Part shown: positions 1 through 6,999 of the stretch, in pieces
Numbering within the stretch: position 1 is the stretch's first letter
Layout: each line of letters opens with the position of its first letter
NCBI GenBank assembly: GCA_019695455.1
Contig: JAEUAC010000199.1
Location: 1-12,794, forward strand
Origin: Methylorubrum extorquens
GTDB taxonomy: Bacteria > Pseudomonadota > Alphaproteobacteria > Rhizobiales > Beijerinckiaceae
Direction of reading: 5' to 3'
Length of the DNA stretch: 12,794 nucleotides
Position numbers and translations under genes: made by a program
Notes under the pieces: model-generated
What the model saw: only the letters and a program-made list of their open reading frames with translations
Databases searched by the model: none
Told to the model about the DNA's origin: nothing

Positions 1-44
1 CTCCCGCCCGTGAAGGGCGCCGGCTACTTCACGGAGAAGGAGCC
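1..44 (+). repeat. Left arm of a 44-bp imperfect inverted repeat
   Basis: Bases 1-44 match the reverse complement of 139-182 at 42 of 44 positions. The two mismatches (bases 21 and 33) fall at third codon positions of LPPVKGAGYFTEKEP and are both synonymous (GCC/GCG for Ala, ACG/ACC for Thr). Because the arm starts at the window edge, it may be longer than seen here. Confidence 0.9.
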
Positions 45-159
45 GGACGCCATGCTGACGCGGGTCCACCGGCAGGCCGAGGGTAACCCGATCATCCGCC
101 TCTCCAGCGCCGTGCGGGAGGGCAAGCCGCGCGAGCGGGGCTCCTTCTCGGTGAAGTAG
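1..159 (+). pseudogene. Inverted fragment of the same RecD-like helicase gene (continuation of the minus-strand copy)
   Basis: Frame 1 on the plus strand reads LPPVKGAGYFTEKEP, then DAMLTRVHRQAEGNPII and RLSSAVREGKPRERG. This begins with the motif III sequence at which the minus-strand copy breaks off and continues into the next conserved helicase block, where VHRQ followed by NPI is typical of RecD-like helicases. It is open from the left edge of the window, so it may extend further upstream. From base 139 the frame runs into the reverse complement of the other copy and stops at TAG 157-159. Nothing here could be expressed as a full protein. The order of motifs shows that 1-138 and 138-593 are two pieces of one gene, or of two near-identical genes, joined head to head. 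Confidence 0.7.
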
Positions 160-593
160 CCCGCGCCCTTCACGGGCGGGAGCTGGGCCGGATCGCCGAG
201 CACCAGGACGGGCGTGCCGAACGACAGGAGGTCGCGCCCGAGCTCCTCGTCCACCATCGAGCATTCGTCGATGACGATGAGCCGCGCCTTGGCGGCGTCG
301 CTCTGCCGGTTCAGCACGAAGCGGGGGCCGGTCTCGCCCGAGCCGCGGGAGCGGTAGATCAGCGAATGGATCGTCGAGGCCTCGCCGCAGCCCTTCTCGC
401 GCAGCACCAGGGCCGCCTTGCCCGTGTAGGCCGCGAAGCAGACGTCGCCGTCGACGTCCTCGGCGATGCGGCGGGCGAGGGTGGTCTTGCCGGTGCCGGC
501 ATAGCCGAACAGGCGGAAGATCGGCCCTTCGCGGTTCTCGAGCCAGCGCGACACGGCGCCGAGGGCGGCATCCTGCTCGGGAGAGAAGCTCAC
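24..593 (-). CDS. RecD-like ATP-dependent DNA helicase, N-terminal part; 3' end disrupted
   Basis: Residues 1-152 are the N-terminal motor of a superfamily 1 (RecD/AAA_30-type) helicase, which unwinds DNA with ATP. Visible motifs are Walker A GYAGTGKTTL (residues 30-39), the Walker B stretch DECSMVD (109-115) and motif III GDPAQLPPV (133-141). The start is a GTG at 593; no other start codon is in frame before it and no clear Shine-Dalgarno is seen. After residue 152 (base 138) homology stops: residues 153-189 are merely the antisense of the helicase fragment encoded on the plus strand at 1-141, ending at TAG 24-26. The open frame is therefore a fusion of a true N-terminus to a meaningless tail, and the C-terminal helicase domain is missing. 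The family usually runs to several hundred residues. It is either a pseudogene made by an inversion or a normal gene cut by a misassembly. The family call is firm; the 3' end given here is not biological. Confidence 0.75.
   Translation of the reverse strand: MSFSPEQDAALGAVSRWLENREGPIFRLFGYAGTGKTTLARRIAEDVDGDVCFAAYTGKAALVLREKGCGEASTIHSLIYRSRGSGETGPRFVLNRQSDAAKARLIVIDECSMVDEELGRDLLSFGTPVLVLGDPAQLPPVKGAGYFTEKEPRSRGLPSRTALERRMIGLPSACRWTRVSMASGSFSVK
139..182 (-). repeat. Right arm of the 44-bp imperfect inverted repeat
   Basis: This is the partner of 1-44, separated from it by a 94-base spacer. On the minus strand it encodes the end of motif III of the helicase (residues 138-152). Similarity ends exactly at 138/139, which marks the junction where the two helicase pieces of opposite orientation meet. 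Confidence 0.9.
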
Positions 594-708
594 GGGCGGG
601 GCAGGGGAGCGGCAGGAATCATGTCCGCGATGTAATGCGGCCGCGACCGTGCCGTAACCCCGCCGCGCCCAGCTTGGCCGTTCGGCCGCGCTCGCAGCGG
701 CCCTTCGC

Positions 709-713
709 GGAGG
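709..713 (+). promoter_or_regulatory. Shine-Dalgarno for the LTXXQ protein
   Basis: GGAGG lies 9 bases before the ATG at 723 and supports that start. The surrounding 129-base gap (594-722) lies between two divergent genes and must hold any promoters; no convincing -35/-10 pair was recognised. A short palindrome GGCCGTTCGGCC sits at 676-687. Confidence 0.6.
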
Positions 714-722
714 TCACTCGCC

Positions 723-1442
723 ATGAGGCATCGTGTCATCGGTCTCTCCGTCGCCGGCCTGCTCGCCGCCGCCTCCGGCGCGGCGCTGGCCCAGGACCGG
801 GCGGGCGCGGGCGTCGGCTTTCCCGGCGCCCATGGGCCGCGCGGCATGGGCGCGCTCTCGCCCGCCGATCGCGCCGCCTTCACGGACGCCCGGATCGCGG
901 CCCTCCATGCGGGCCTGAAGCTCACGCCGGACCAGGAGAAGCTCTGGCCGCCCGTGGAGGCCGCCATCCGCGGCGTGGACCGGCAGCGCCAGGAGGCGCG
1001 GGCCGCCCGGCGGGAGCGCTTCGCCTCGTCGCGCGAGAGCGGCCGGGCCGACATCCCGGACCAGCTCCGCTTCATGGCCGACCGGCAGGCCGCCTCCGCG
1101 GCGGCGCTCGGCACGCTCGCCGACGCGACGGGGCCGCTCTACGCCGCCCTCGACGAGGCCCAGAAGCGGCGCATGGCGATGCTGGCGCGGCCCTTCCTGC
1201 GGGCAGGGCGGCCGGAGGGCCGCGGCGGCCCGGGACGCTGGCAGCGCGGCGATCTCGGCGGACCGCACTTCGCGGCCCGGGACGGATCGGTCGCTGACCG
1301 GCCTCAGAGCCGCCGGAGCGAGACGCGCTCGATCCGGTGGCTCGCGCCCTTGCGCAGGATCAGGCTCGCGCGCTGGCGCGTGGGCAGGATGTTGTCGTTC
1401 AGGTTGACGAGGTTGATCCGGCTCCAGAGGTTCTCGGCGTAG
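723..1442 (+). CDS. LTXXQ-motif (Spy/CpxP-like) periplasmic protein
   Basis: A signal peptide is clear: MRHR, a hydrophobic stretch to about residue 20, and a likely cleavage site after ALA at 21-23. The mature part is helical and charged, with the family motif LTPDQ at 67-71 followed by EKLWPPVEAAI, and a second related motif LDEAQKRRM at 143-151. LTXXQ proteins are small periplasmic relatives of the CpxP/Spy envelope-stress chaperones; this role is inferred from the family only. The ATG has a good Shine-Dalgarno. The oddity is the C-terminus: after about residue 165 the sequence becomes Arg-rich and low in family likeness, and residues 194-239 lie antisense to the end of coaA. In another frame a TGA at 1295-1297 would end the protein just before coaA, so a frameshift near the 3' end is possible. 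The N-terminal 160 residues are secure; the stop is not. Confidence 0.75.
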   Translation: MRHRVIGLSVAGLLAAASGAALAQDRAGAGVGFPGAHGPRGMGALSPADRAAFTDARIAALHAGLKLTPDQEKLWPPVEAAIRGVDRQRQEARAARRERFASSRESGRADIPDQLRFMADRQAASAAALGTLADATGPLYAALDEAQKRRMAMLARPFLRAGRPEGRGGPGRWQRGDLGGPHFAARDGSVADRPQSRRSETRSIRWLAPLRRIRLARWRVGRMLSFRLTRLIRLQRFSA

Positions 1443-2290
1443 GCCAGGGCCTCGCTCTCCGACAGGTCCGCGTATTTGCGGAAGTAGGAGAGGGGGTCGC
1501 GGAAGGCCGTGTGCCGCAGCCGCAGGAAGCGGGCGAGGTACCAGCGGTGCAGGTCCTCCTCGTCGGCGTCGAGGTAGATCGAGAAGTCGAAGAAGTCCGA
1601 CACGAACGGGATGGCGGCGCCGTCGCGCGGCAGGCGCGCCGGCTGCAGCACGTTCAGGCCTTCCACGATCAGGATGTCCGGTCGGTCGACGACCGCCTCC
1701 TCGCCGGGCACGACGTCGTAGACGAGGTGGCTGTAGAGCGGCGCCCGGACCTTGGTCTTGCCGGCCTTGATGTCGGCCAGGAAGCGCAGCAGCGTCGCGG
1801 TGTCGTAGCTCTCGGGGAAGCCCTTGCGGGACATCAGGTTCTGCCGCTCGAGCTCGGCGTTGGGCCACAGGAACCCGTCGGTCGTGACGAGGTCGACCTT
1901 CGGCGAATGCGGCCAGCGCGCCATCAGGGCCTTCAGGATGCGGGCCGTCGTCGACTTGCCGACGGCGACCGAACCCGCGATGCCGATGATGTAGGGCACC
2001 CGCTCCTTCGCGTCCGCCGACAGGAAGCTCTGCGTGGCCTGGAACAGGTTCTGGGCGGCCGCGACGTAATGCGACAGGAGCCGCGACAGCGGCAGGTAGA
2101 TGGCCACGACCTCGTCGAGCGAGATCGGGTCGTTCAGGGATTGCAGCTGGTCGATCTCGGACACGCTCAGCGTCAGCGGCGTGTCGGCCCGCAGGCTCGC
2201 CCACGTGTCGCGCGAGAAGGTCCGGTACGGCGAGAGGTCCCGTTCCGGCAGCGGCGTCCCGTCCTCCGGGGCCGGCATGGCGTCGCTCAC
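1304..2290 (-). CDS. coaA: Type I pantothenate kinase
   Basis: CoaA phosphorylates pantothenate with ATP, the first and usually rate-controlling step of coenzyme A synthesis in the cytoplasm. The 328-residue length fits the bacterial type I (P-loop) family. Walker A GIAGSVAVGKST lies at residues 103-114, followed by the family blocks VTTDGFL, SYDTATLLRFL, APLYSHL and ILIVEGLNVLQ, and the C-terminal LPTRQRASLILRKG. The start is GTG at 2290, whose GTGA overlaps the hisE stop by 4 nt and has a strong Shine-Dalgarno (GGGAGGGG, 2302-2295). An internal ATG at 2278 is an alternative that would remove only four residues. It is the last gene of the his operon, and the hisE-coaA linkage is common in Hyphomicrobiales. 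Its 3' end overlaps the opposing LTXXQ gene by 139 bases. Confidence 0.97.
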   Translation of the reverse strand: MSDAMPAPEDGTPLPERDLSPYRTFSRDTWASLRADTPLTLSVSEIDQLQSLNDPISLDEVVAIYLPLSRLLSHYVAAAQNLFQATQSFLSADAKERVPYIIGIAGSVAVGKSTTARILKALMARWPHSPKVDLVTTDGFLWPNAELERQNLMSRKGFPESYDTATLLRFLADIKAGKTKVRAPLYSHLVYDVVPGEEAVVDRPDILIVEGLNVLQPARLPRDGAAIPFVSDFFDFSIYLDADEEDLHRWYLARFLRLRHTAFRDPLSYFRKYADLSESEALAYAENLWSRINLVNLNDNILPTRQRASLILRKGASHRIERVSLRRL

Positions 2291-2619
2291 GAGGCCCCTC
2301 CCGCACCTCGCGCGGCCTTCTCGGCGAGCCCGGATTGCGCGGTGCGCCGTTCGAGCTCGGCCAGGACGGCGTCGAGCGGGACGTCCGCGCCCCGCAGCAC
2401 GACCAGGAGGTGATAGAGCACGTCGGCGCTTTCCGCGACGAGCGCCGCCCGGTCGCCCTCGACGGCCGCGATCACGGCCTCGACGGCCTCCTCGCCGAGC
2501 TTCTTCGCCGCCCGGGCGGGACCGCCCGCGATCAGCTTCGCCGTGTAGGACGAGGCCGGATCGGCGGCCGCGCGGTCGGCCACGATCCGTTCCAGCGCGG
2601 CGAGCGTGAAGGCGGTCAC
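2287..2619 (-). CDS. hisE: Phosphoribosyl-ATP diphosphatase
   Basis: HisE hydrolyses phosphoribosyl-ATP to phosphoribosyl-AMP and pyrophosphate, the second step of histidine synthesis. The 110-residue protein has the all-alpha MazG/HisE-type signature: KKLGEEAVEAVIAA at 39-52, whose glutamates bind Mg2+, and ESADVLYHLLVVL at 63-75. The start is GTG at 2619, whose GTGA overlaps the hisF stop by 4 nt. The frame stays open far upstream but that extension is only the antisense-frame shadow of hisF. The C-terminal 15 residues are an Ala/Gly-rich tail. HisI, the partner that acts next, is not in this window, so HisE and HisI are separate proteins here rather than the fused HisIE of enterobacteria. 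Confidence 0.96.
   Translation of the reverse strand: MTAFTLAALERIVADRAAADPASSYTAKLIAGGPARAAKKLGEEAVEAVIAAVEGDRAALVAESADVLYHLLVVLRGADVPLDAVLAELERRTAQSGLAEKAARGAGGAS
2295..2302 (-). promoter_or_regulatory. Shine-Dalgarno deciding the coaA GTG start
   Basis: On the minus strand GGGAGGGG ends 4 bases before the GTG at 2290. It lies inside the last codons of hisE. Its position favours GTG 2290 over the ATG at 2278. Confidence 0.65.
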
Positions 2620-3392
2620 GGCGTGATCCTCACGGGGATGCCGGCCGCCGCCATGTGCCGCTTGGCCGCGCCGATCGTGTGCTCGCCGAAATGGAAGATG
2701 GAGGCCGCGAGCACGGCGCTGGCCCGGCCCTCCCGCACGCCCGCGACGAGGTCGTCGAGATTGCCCACGCCCCCGGATGCGACCACCGGCACGGGCACGG
2801 CGTCCGAGATCGCCCGCACGAGCGCGAGGTCGTAGCCCGAGCGCGTCCCGTCCCGGTCCATGGAGGTGACGAGGAGCTCGCCCGCGCCGAGCGAGACGAC
2901 CTCCCGCGCGAAGGCGATGGCGTCGAGGCCGGTCGGCTTGCGGCCGCCATGGGTGAAGATCTCCCATCGGTCGGGCTCGCCCTCGCCCGACACGCGCTTG
3001 GCGTCGATCGCGACGACGATGCACTGGTCGCCGAACTTCGCGGCCGCCTCGCGCACAAAGCCGCGGTCGTTGACGGCCGCCGTGTTGATCGAGACCTTGT
3101 CGGCGCCGGCGAGGAGGAGCCGCCGGATGTCGGCGACGCTGCGCACCCCGCCGCCGACCGTCAGCGGCATGAAGCACTCGGCCGCCGTCCGGCTCACGAC
3201 GTCCAGCAGGATGCCCCGGTCCTCGTGGCTGGCCGTGATGTCGAGGAAGCAGAGCTCGTCCGCCCCGGCCGCGTCGTAGGCCCGCGCGGCCTCGACCGGA
3301 TCGCCCGCGTCCCGCAGGTCCAGGAACTTCACGCCCTTCACGACCCGTCCGTCCTTGACGTCGAGGCAGGGGATGATGCGCACTTTCAGCAT
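2616..3392 (-). CDS. hisF: Imidazole glycerol phosphate synthase, cyclase subunit
   Basis: HisF is the (beta/alpha)8-barrel cyclase that combines ammonia from HisH with PRFAR to give imidazole glycerol phosphate and AICAR. The catalytic acids are both present: D11 in PCLDVKDG and D130 in VVAIDAK. Phosphate-binding loops are seen at VGGGVRS (79-85), SINTAAV (101-107), SMDRDGT and VVASGGVGN. Length (258 residues) is normal. The ATG at 3392 lies 4 bases after the stop of the SulP gene, with GGAGAG at 3406-3401 as Shine-Dalgarno inside that gene. HisF therefore depends on a message that also carries the transporter. It is separated from its subunit partner hisH by hisA and the SulP gene. Confidence 0.98.
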   Translation of the reverse strand: MLKVRIIPCLDVKDGRVVKGVKFLDLRDAGDPVEAARAYDAAGADELCFLDITASHEDRGILLDVVSRTAAECFMPLTVGGGVRSVADIRRLLLAGADKVSINTAAVNDRGFVREAAAKFGDQCIVVAIDAKRVSGEGEPDRWEIFTHGGRKPTGLDAIAFAREVVSLGAGELLVTSMDRDGTRSGYDLALVRAISDAVPVPVVASGGVGNLDDLVAGVREGRASAVLAASIFHFGEHTIGAAKRHMAAAGIPVRITP

Positions 3393-3396
3393 CGTC

Positions 3397-5613
3397 TCAG
3401 CTCTCCACGAGCATCAGTTCGGCGGAGGTCGCGCGCAGCCGCTGGGCGGTGAGGCGCGCGACGGTCGCGAGAAGGGATTGGCCGAGATGGGGCTCCTCGC
3501 GCAAGAGGCGGTCGAAACTCTCGGCCGACAGCGTGAAGGCCTCCACCTCCTCGTCGGCCACGACGTCGGCCGATCGGGGGCGGCGATCGAGGAGGCCTAC
3601 CGCCGTGCCGGGGCCGAGGGAGGCGACCCGCCGGTCCTGCCCCGGTCCGGGCAGCCGCACGCTGACGCTGCCGCGGACGAGGAGCCACAGCCGGTCGGCC
3701 GGGTCGCCGGCCCGGCAGAGCGCCGCCCCGGCCGGGAAGGCGCAGTGGCGCAGGTGCGCCTTCAGGGCGGCCGTCTCGCGTTCGGAGAGGCCGCCCGCGA
3801 GGTCCGTCTCCTCCAGGCGGAGCGCCCGGGCCGCCGAGGGCCGGGCCGCGGCGGCGAGCGCCCGGTTCTCCGCGTGTTCGAGCGCGGAATCGAGGTCCGG
3901 GAACAGGCTCGATCCGCCGTCGCCCTCCAGCGCCGTCGCGACCAGCGGCCGGAAGGCGGGCGCGAGGCCCGAGACGAGGAGGCCCACGTCCGTCTCCGCG
4001 CAGCGGCGCGCGATCTGCTTCAGGATGGCGGCGCCCGACGTGTCGAGGTCGCTCACGCGCCGCAGGTCGAGGATCACGGTGCCGGCCTGGCCTTCGAGCG
4101 CCTTGACGCGGGAGGCGAGGTCGTCGGCGTTGCCGAAGAACAGGATGCCCTGCAGCTCCAGCACGACGACGCGGGGCCCCGCCAGCGCGAGCGCCGCCCG
4201 GTCGGCCTGCGAGCGGATGCGCTTCGAGGCGACCTGGGTGGCGTCGCGCGCCCGCCGGACGACGGGCCGGCTCATCTCCACGATGAAGACGAGGCAGGAG
4301 AGCGCGACGCCGACGAGCGCGCCCGCGACCGGCTGCGCGACGAGCGTCGTCACGGCGACGGCCGCGACGATCGCGGCGTTGCGCTGCGCCCGCACCCGCA
4401 CGGCGCGGTTCGGGCCGCGCACGAGGTCCGCCACCACCTCGAGGCACCAGCGGTCCCAGAGCTGGTAGGCGATCGCGACGAGCACGGCCGAGAGCACCAG
4501 CCGAGGCAGCGTGCCGATCAGCGCCGGTGCCACGGCCGCGAGGGCGAGGAGCGCGAGCGCCGTCGCGACGGTGGACAGCCGGGTCCGGCCGCCGCCGATG
4601 AAGTTGGTCCGCGTGAACGCGATCGACGTCGTGACCGTCATGCCGCCCACGAGCGAGGCGACGACGTTCGCGGCCGCCTGGCCCGCGAGGTTGCGCGACG
4701 GGGAGGCGTCGATCTCGCCGAGGTTCTGGGCGGCCCGGAGCGCGAAGGTGAGGTCGAGCGTGCCCAGGATCGCGAGCGTGAGCGAGGTGAGGAGCAGCGC
4801 CTTCAGGATCTCGTGGTGGTCGATCGCGAGAGCGGCCGCGCGCGGATCCAGCGACAGGCCGAAGGCCGCCCCGTCCAGCGAGACGGCCCCGATGGTCGGG
4901 CCGAGGTCGATTCCCGGCATCGCCCAGGCGAGCCCGTGGTAGAGGAGGGTGCCGCCGGCGAGGCCGAGGAGCACCACGGGCGCGCGCGGCGCGCGAGCCT
5001 CGGCGCGGACGATCGCGACCACGAGAGCGAGGCCGAAGAGCGGCATGGCGAGCGAGGGCAGCGAGAGCGCGCCGGCCGCCTCCGCCAGCGCCGCGAGCGA
5101 CGTGACGCCGAACAGCCGCGGCACCTGCTGGCTCGCCATGAGCAGCGCGAGCCCGGTCAGGAAGCCCGCGAGCACCGGATAGGGCGTGAACTTGACGATC
5201 CGGGCGAGCCCCGTCGCCGCGATGAGGCCCTGCCACAGGCCCGCCAGGAGCGCCACGAGCGGCATCAGGGCGAAGGCGATCTCGATGCGGCCGCCCGCCT
5301 GCCCGATCAGCCAGCCGACGAGGCTCGCCTGGACGAGCGCCATGGTGGTCGACGTGACGTTCGGGATGAAGGAGGAGGGCCGCAGGAGCGAGCCGACGAT
5401 CCCGCCCGCGACCGCGCACAGGATCCCGGCCGCGGCGCCCGTGGACACGTAGGCGGGCCCGAGCGGCTCGAAGGCGACGACGCCGGCCGAGACGCAGAAG
5501 GGCAGGGCGAGAACCCCGACCGAGAGGCCGGAGCCGATCTCCCGGAGCATGGCCGGCGGCCCGGTCCGGCCGCCCTCCCGAGGCGGCGCGGCGGCCGGCC
5601 CGGTCAGGCCCAC
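3397..5613 (-). CDS. SulP-family anion transporter with STAS and degenerate cyclic-nucleotide-binding domains
   Basis: The 738-residue protein has three parts. Residues about 22-450 are a polytopic SulP/SLC26-type transport domain with roughly a dozen hydrophobic segments; FTPYPVLAGFLTGLALL resembles the conserved SulP core. Residues about 480-580 form a STAS domain, with the conserved DLDTSGAAIL loop near 522. Residues about 610-730 form a CAP/CRP-type cyclic-nucleotide-binding fold ending in PRSADV (679-684). Such proteins are taken to move sulfate, bicarbonate or other anions across the inner membrane; the substrate cannot be read here. The phosphate-binding cassette reads GTAVGLLDRRPRS, so the glutamate that usually contacts the ribose is absent. 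The GTG start at 5613 lies 4 bases after the hisA stop, without a clear Shine-Dalgarno; ATG 5550 (residue 22) is an alternative start. Its place inside the his operon is unusual. Confidence 0.9.
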   Translation of the reverse strand: MGLTGPAAAPPREGGRTGPPAMLREIGSGLSVGVLALPFCVSAGVVAFEPLGPAYVSTGAAAGILCAVAGGIVGSLLRPSSFIPNVTSTTMALVQASLVGWLIGQAGGRIEIAFALMPLVALLAGLWQGLIAATGLARIVKFTPYPVLAGFLTGLALLMASQQVPRLFGVTSLAALAEAAGALSLPSLAMPLFGLALVVAIVRAEARAPRAPVVLLGLAGGTLLYHGLAWAMPGIDLGPTIGAVSLDGAAFGLSLDPRAAALAIDHHEILKALLLTSLTLAILGTLDLTFALRAAQNLGEIDASPSRNLAGQAAANVVASLVGGMTVTTSIAFTRTNFIGGGRTRLSTVATALALLALAAVAPALIGTLPRLVLSAVLVAIAYQLWDRWCLEVVADLVRGPNRAVRVRAQRNAAIVAAVAVTTLVAQPVAGALVGVALSCLVFIVEMSRPVVRRARDATQVASKRIRSQADRAALALAGPRVVVLELQGILFFGNADDLASRVKALEGQAGTVILDLRRVSDLDTSGAAILKQIARRCAETDVGLLVSGLAPAFRPLVATALEGDGGSSLFPDLDSALEHAENRALAAAARPSAARALRLEETDLAGGLSERETAALKAHLRHCAFPAGAALCRAGDPADRLWLLVRGSVSVRLPGPGQDRRVASLGPGTAVGLLDRRPRSADVVADEEVEAFTLSAESFDRLLREEPHLGQSLLATVARLTAQRLRATSAELMLVES

Positions 5614-5617
5614 GGCG

Positions 5618-6352
5618 TCACGCGGCCGCGCGGTCGATCGCGGCGAGCGCCTCCGCCGGGTCGATGCGGCCGTCGTAGAGGGCCCGTCCCGTGATGGCGC
5701 CCGCGAGGCGCGCGCAATCGGGCGTGAGCAGCCGCTCCACGTCGGCCAGCGAGGCGAGGCCGCCCGACGCGATGACGGGGATGCCGACCGCGTTGGCGAG
5801 CGCCAGGGTCATCGGGATGTTGAGGCCCGTCAGGACGCCGTCGCGCGCGATGTCCGTGTAGATGATGGCGGCCACGCCGGCGTCCTCGAAGCGGCGGCCC
5901 AGCTCCTCGGCCGTCAGCGTCGAGGTCTCGGCCCAGCCGTGGACGGCGACCCGCCCGTCCTTCGCGTCGATGCCGACCGCGATGCGGCCGGGGTGCAGCC
6001 GCGCCGCCTCCCGCACGAAGTCGGGATCCTTCACGGCCGCCGTGCCGATGATGATGCGGGCGACACCCTTGGCGAGCCAGCCCTCCACGGTCCGCATGTC
6101 GCGGATGCCGCCGCCGAGCTGGACGGGGATCGAGACCCTGTCGAGGATGGCCTCGACCGCCCCCGCGTTCACGGGCCGGCCCGCGAAGGCGCCGTCGAGG
6201 TCGACGATGTGGAGCCAGCGGAAGCCCTGCCGCTCGAACGTGACGGCCTGCTCGGCCGGATCGTCCGCGAACACGGTCGCGCGGTCCATGTCGCCCTGGA
6301 TCAGCCGCACGCAGCGACCCTCCTTCAGGTCGATGGCGGGAAACAGGATCAT
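5618..6352 (-). CDS. hisA: ProFAR isomerase (1-(5-phosphoribosyl)-5-[(5-phosphoribosylamino)methylideneamino]imidazole-4-carboxamide isomerase)
   Basis: HisA is the (beta/alpha)8-barrel isomerase that opens one ribose ring of ProFAR to give PRFAR, the substrate of HisHF. The catalytic pair is present: D8 in FPAIDLK and D129 in GIDAKDG. Phosphate-binding loops QLGGGIRD (78-85), IIGTAAV (101-107) and VIASGGL are intact. Length (244 residues) is typical. The ATG at 6352 shares an ATGA overlap with the hisH stop, so it is translationally coupled. It resembles hisF in fold and motifs, as expected for these paralogous barrels, but the N-terminus MILFPAIDL and the TDIARDG block identify it as hisA. 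Confidence 0.98.
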   Translation of the reverse strand: MILFPAIDLKEGRCVRLIQGDMDRATVFADDPAEQAVTFERQGFRWLHIVDLDGAFAGRPVNAGAVEAILDRVSIPVQLGGGIRDMRTVEGWLAKGVARIIIGTAAVKDPDFVREAARLHPGRIAVGIDAKDGRVAVHGWAETSTLTAEELGRRFEDAGVAAIIYTDIARDGVLTGLNIPMTLALANAVGIPVIASGGLASLADVERLLTPDCARLAGAITGRALYDGRIDPAEALAAIDRAAA

Positions 6353-6999
6353 GGGGACCAGTGCAGGAAGTTGGTGATGAGCCGGAGACCGAGCGCCTGG
6401 CTCTTCTCCGGATGGAACTGCGTCCCGGCGAGGTTGTCGCGCGCGACCAGCGCCGTCACGGCGCCGCCGTAGGACGCGCAGGCGACGACGTCGTCCATGT
6501 CCTCGGCCTGGAGGGCGTAGGAATGCACGAAATAGGCGTGCTGCCCGTCCGGCCCGAGCTCGAGCCCGTCGAGGAGGGCATGGTCCTGCTGCGGGTGCAG
6601 GGTGTTCCAACCCATGTGCGGGATCTTCAGGGACGGGTCGGAGGGCTGCACCGCCCGCACGTCTCCGCGGATCCAGTCGAACCCGGCCGTCGTCTCGTGC
6701 TCGAGCCCGCGGGTCGCCATGAGCTGCATGCCGACGCAGATGCCCAGGAAGGGGCGGCCGCGGTCGATCGCGCCTTCGCGGATGGCGTCCGTCATGCCCG
6801 CCACCGCGTCGAGCCCGCGCCGGCAATCCGCGAAGGCGCCGACGCCGGGCAGGACGATGCGGTCGGCCCGCCGGACGAGATCGGGATCGGACGTGACCGT
6901 GATCGGCCCGGTCGCGCCGGCCTCGCGGGCGGCGCGTTCGAAGGCCTTGGCGGCCGAATTGAGGTTGCCCGAGCCGTAATCGACGATCGCGACGCTCAC
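6349..6999 (-). CDS. hisH: Imidazole glycerol phosphate synthase, glutamine amidotransferase subunit
   Basis: HisH releases ammonia from glutamine and channels it to HisF. The class I amidotransferase triad is complete: C88 in GICVGMQLM, H196 and E198 in FHPEKS. The N-terminus VAIVDYGSGNL and the oxyanion-loop region PGVGAF (51-56) are typical. The 216-residue form starts at GTG 6999, whose GTGA overlaps the stop of the DUF2628-like gene; GGGGGA (7010-7005) serves as a weak Shine-Dalgarno. The open frame continues upstream to 8148 but that part is only a shadow of other genes. The internal ATG codons lie beyond conserved N-terminal sequence and cannot be the start. Confidence 0.97.
   Translation of the reverse strand: MSVAIVDYGSGNLNSAAKAFERAAREAGATGPITVTSDPDLVRRADRIVLPGVGAFADCRRGLDAVAGMTDAIREGAIDRGRPFLGICVGMQLMATRGLEHETTAGFDWIRGDVRAVQPSDPSLKIPHMGWNTLHPQQDHALLDGLELGPDGQHAYFVHSYALQAEDMDDVVACASYGGAVTALVARDNLAGTQFHPEKSQALGLRLITNFLHWSP

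Noticed and set aside
714..2306. 530-residue minus-strand open frame across the LTXXQ gene and coaA
   Set aside because: Shadow frame: Arg/Pro/Ala-rich and without motifs; coaA in another frame of the same strand is certain.
3355..5694. Very long plus-strand open frame opposite the SulP gene
   Set aside because: It is an antisense shadow caused by high GC content; the product is almost only Arg, Gly, Ala, Glu and Asp with no domain, while the minus strand has a clear transporter.
2616..6352. hisA and hisF as a recent duplication
   Set aside because: Their similarity is the ancient paralogy known for these two barrels; each has its own family motifs.
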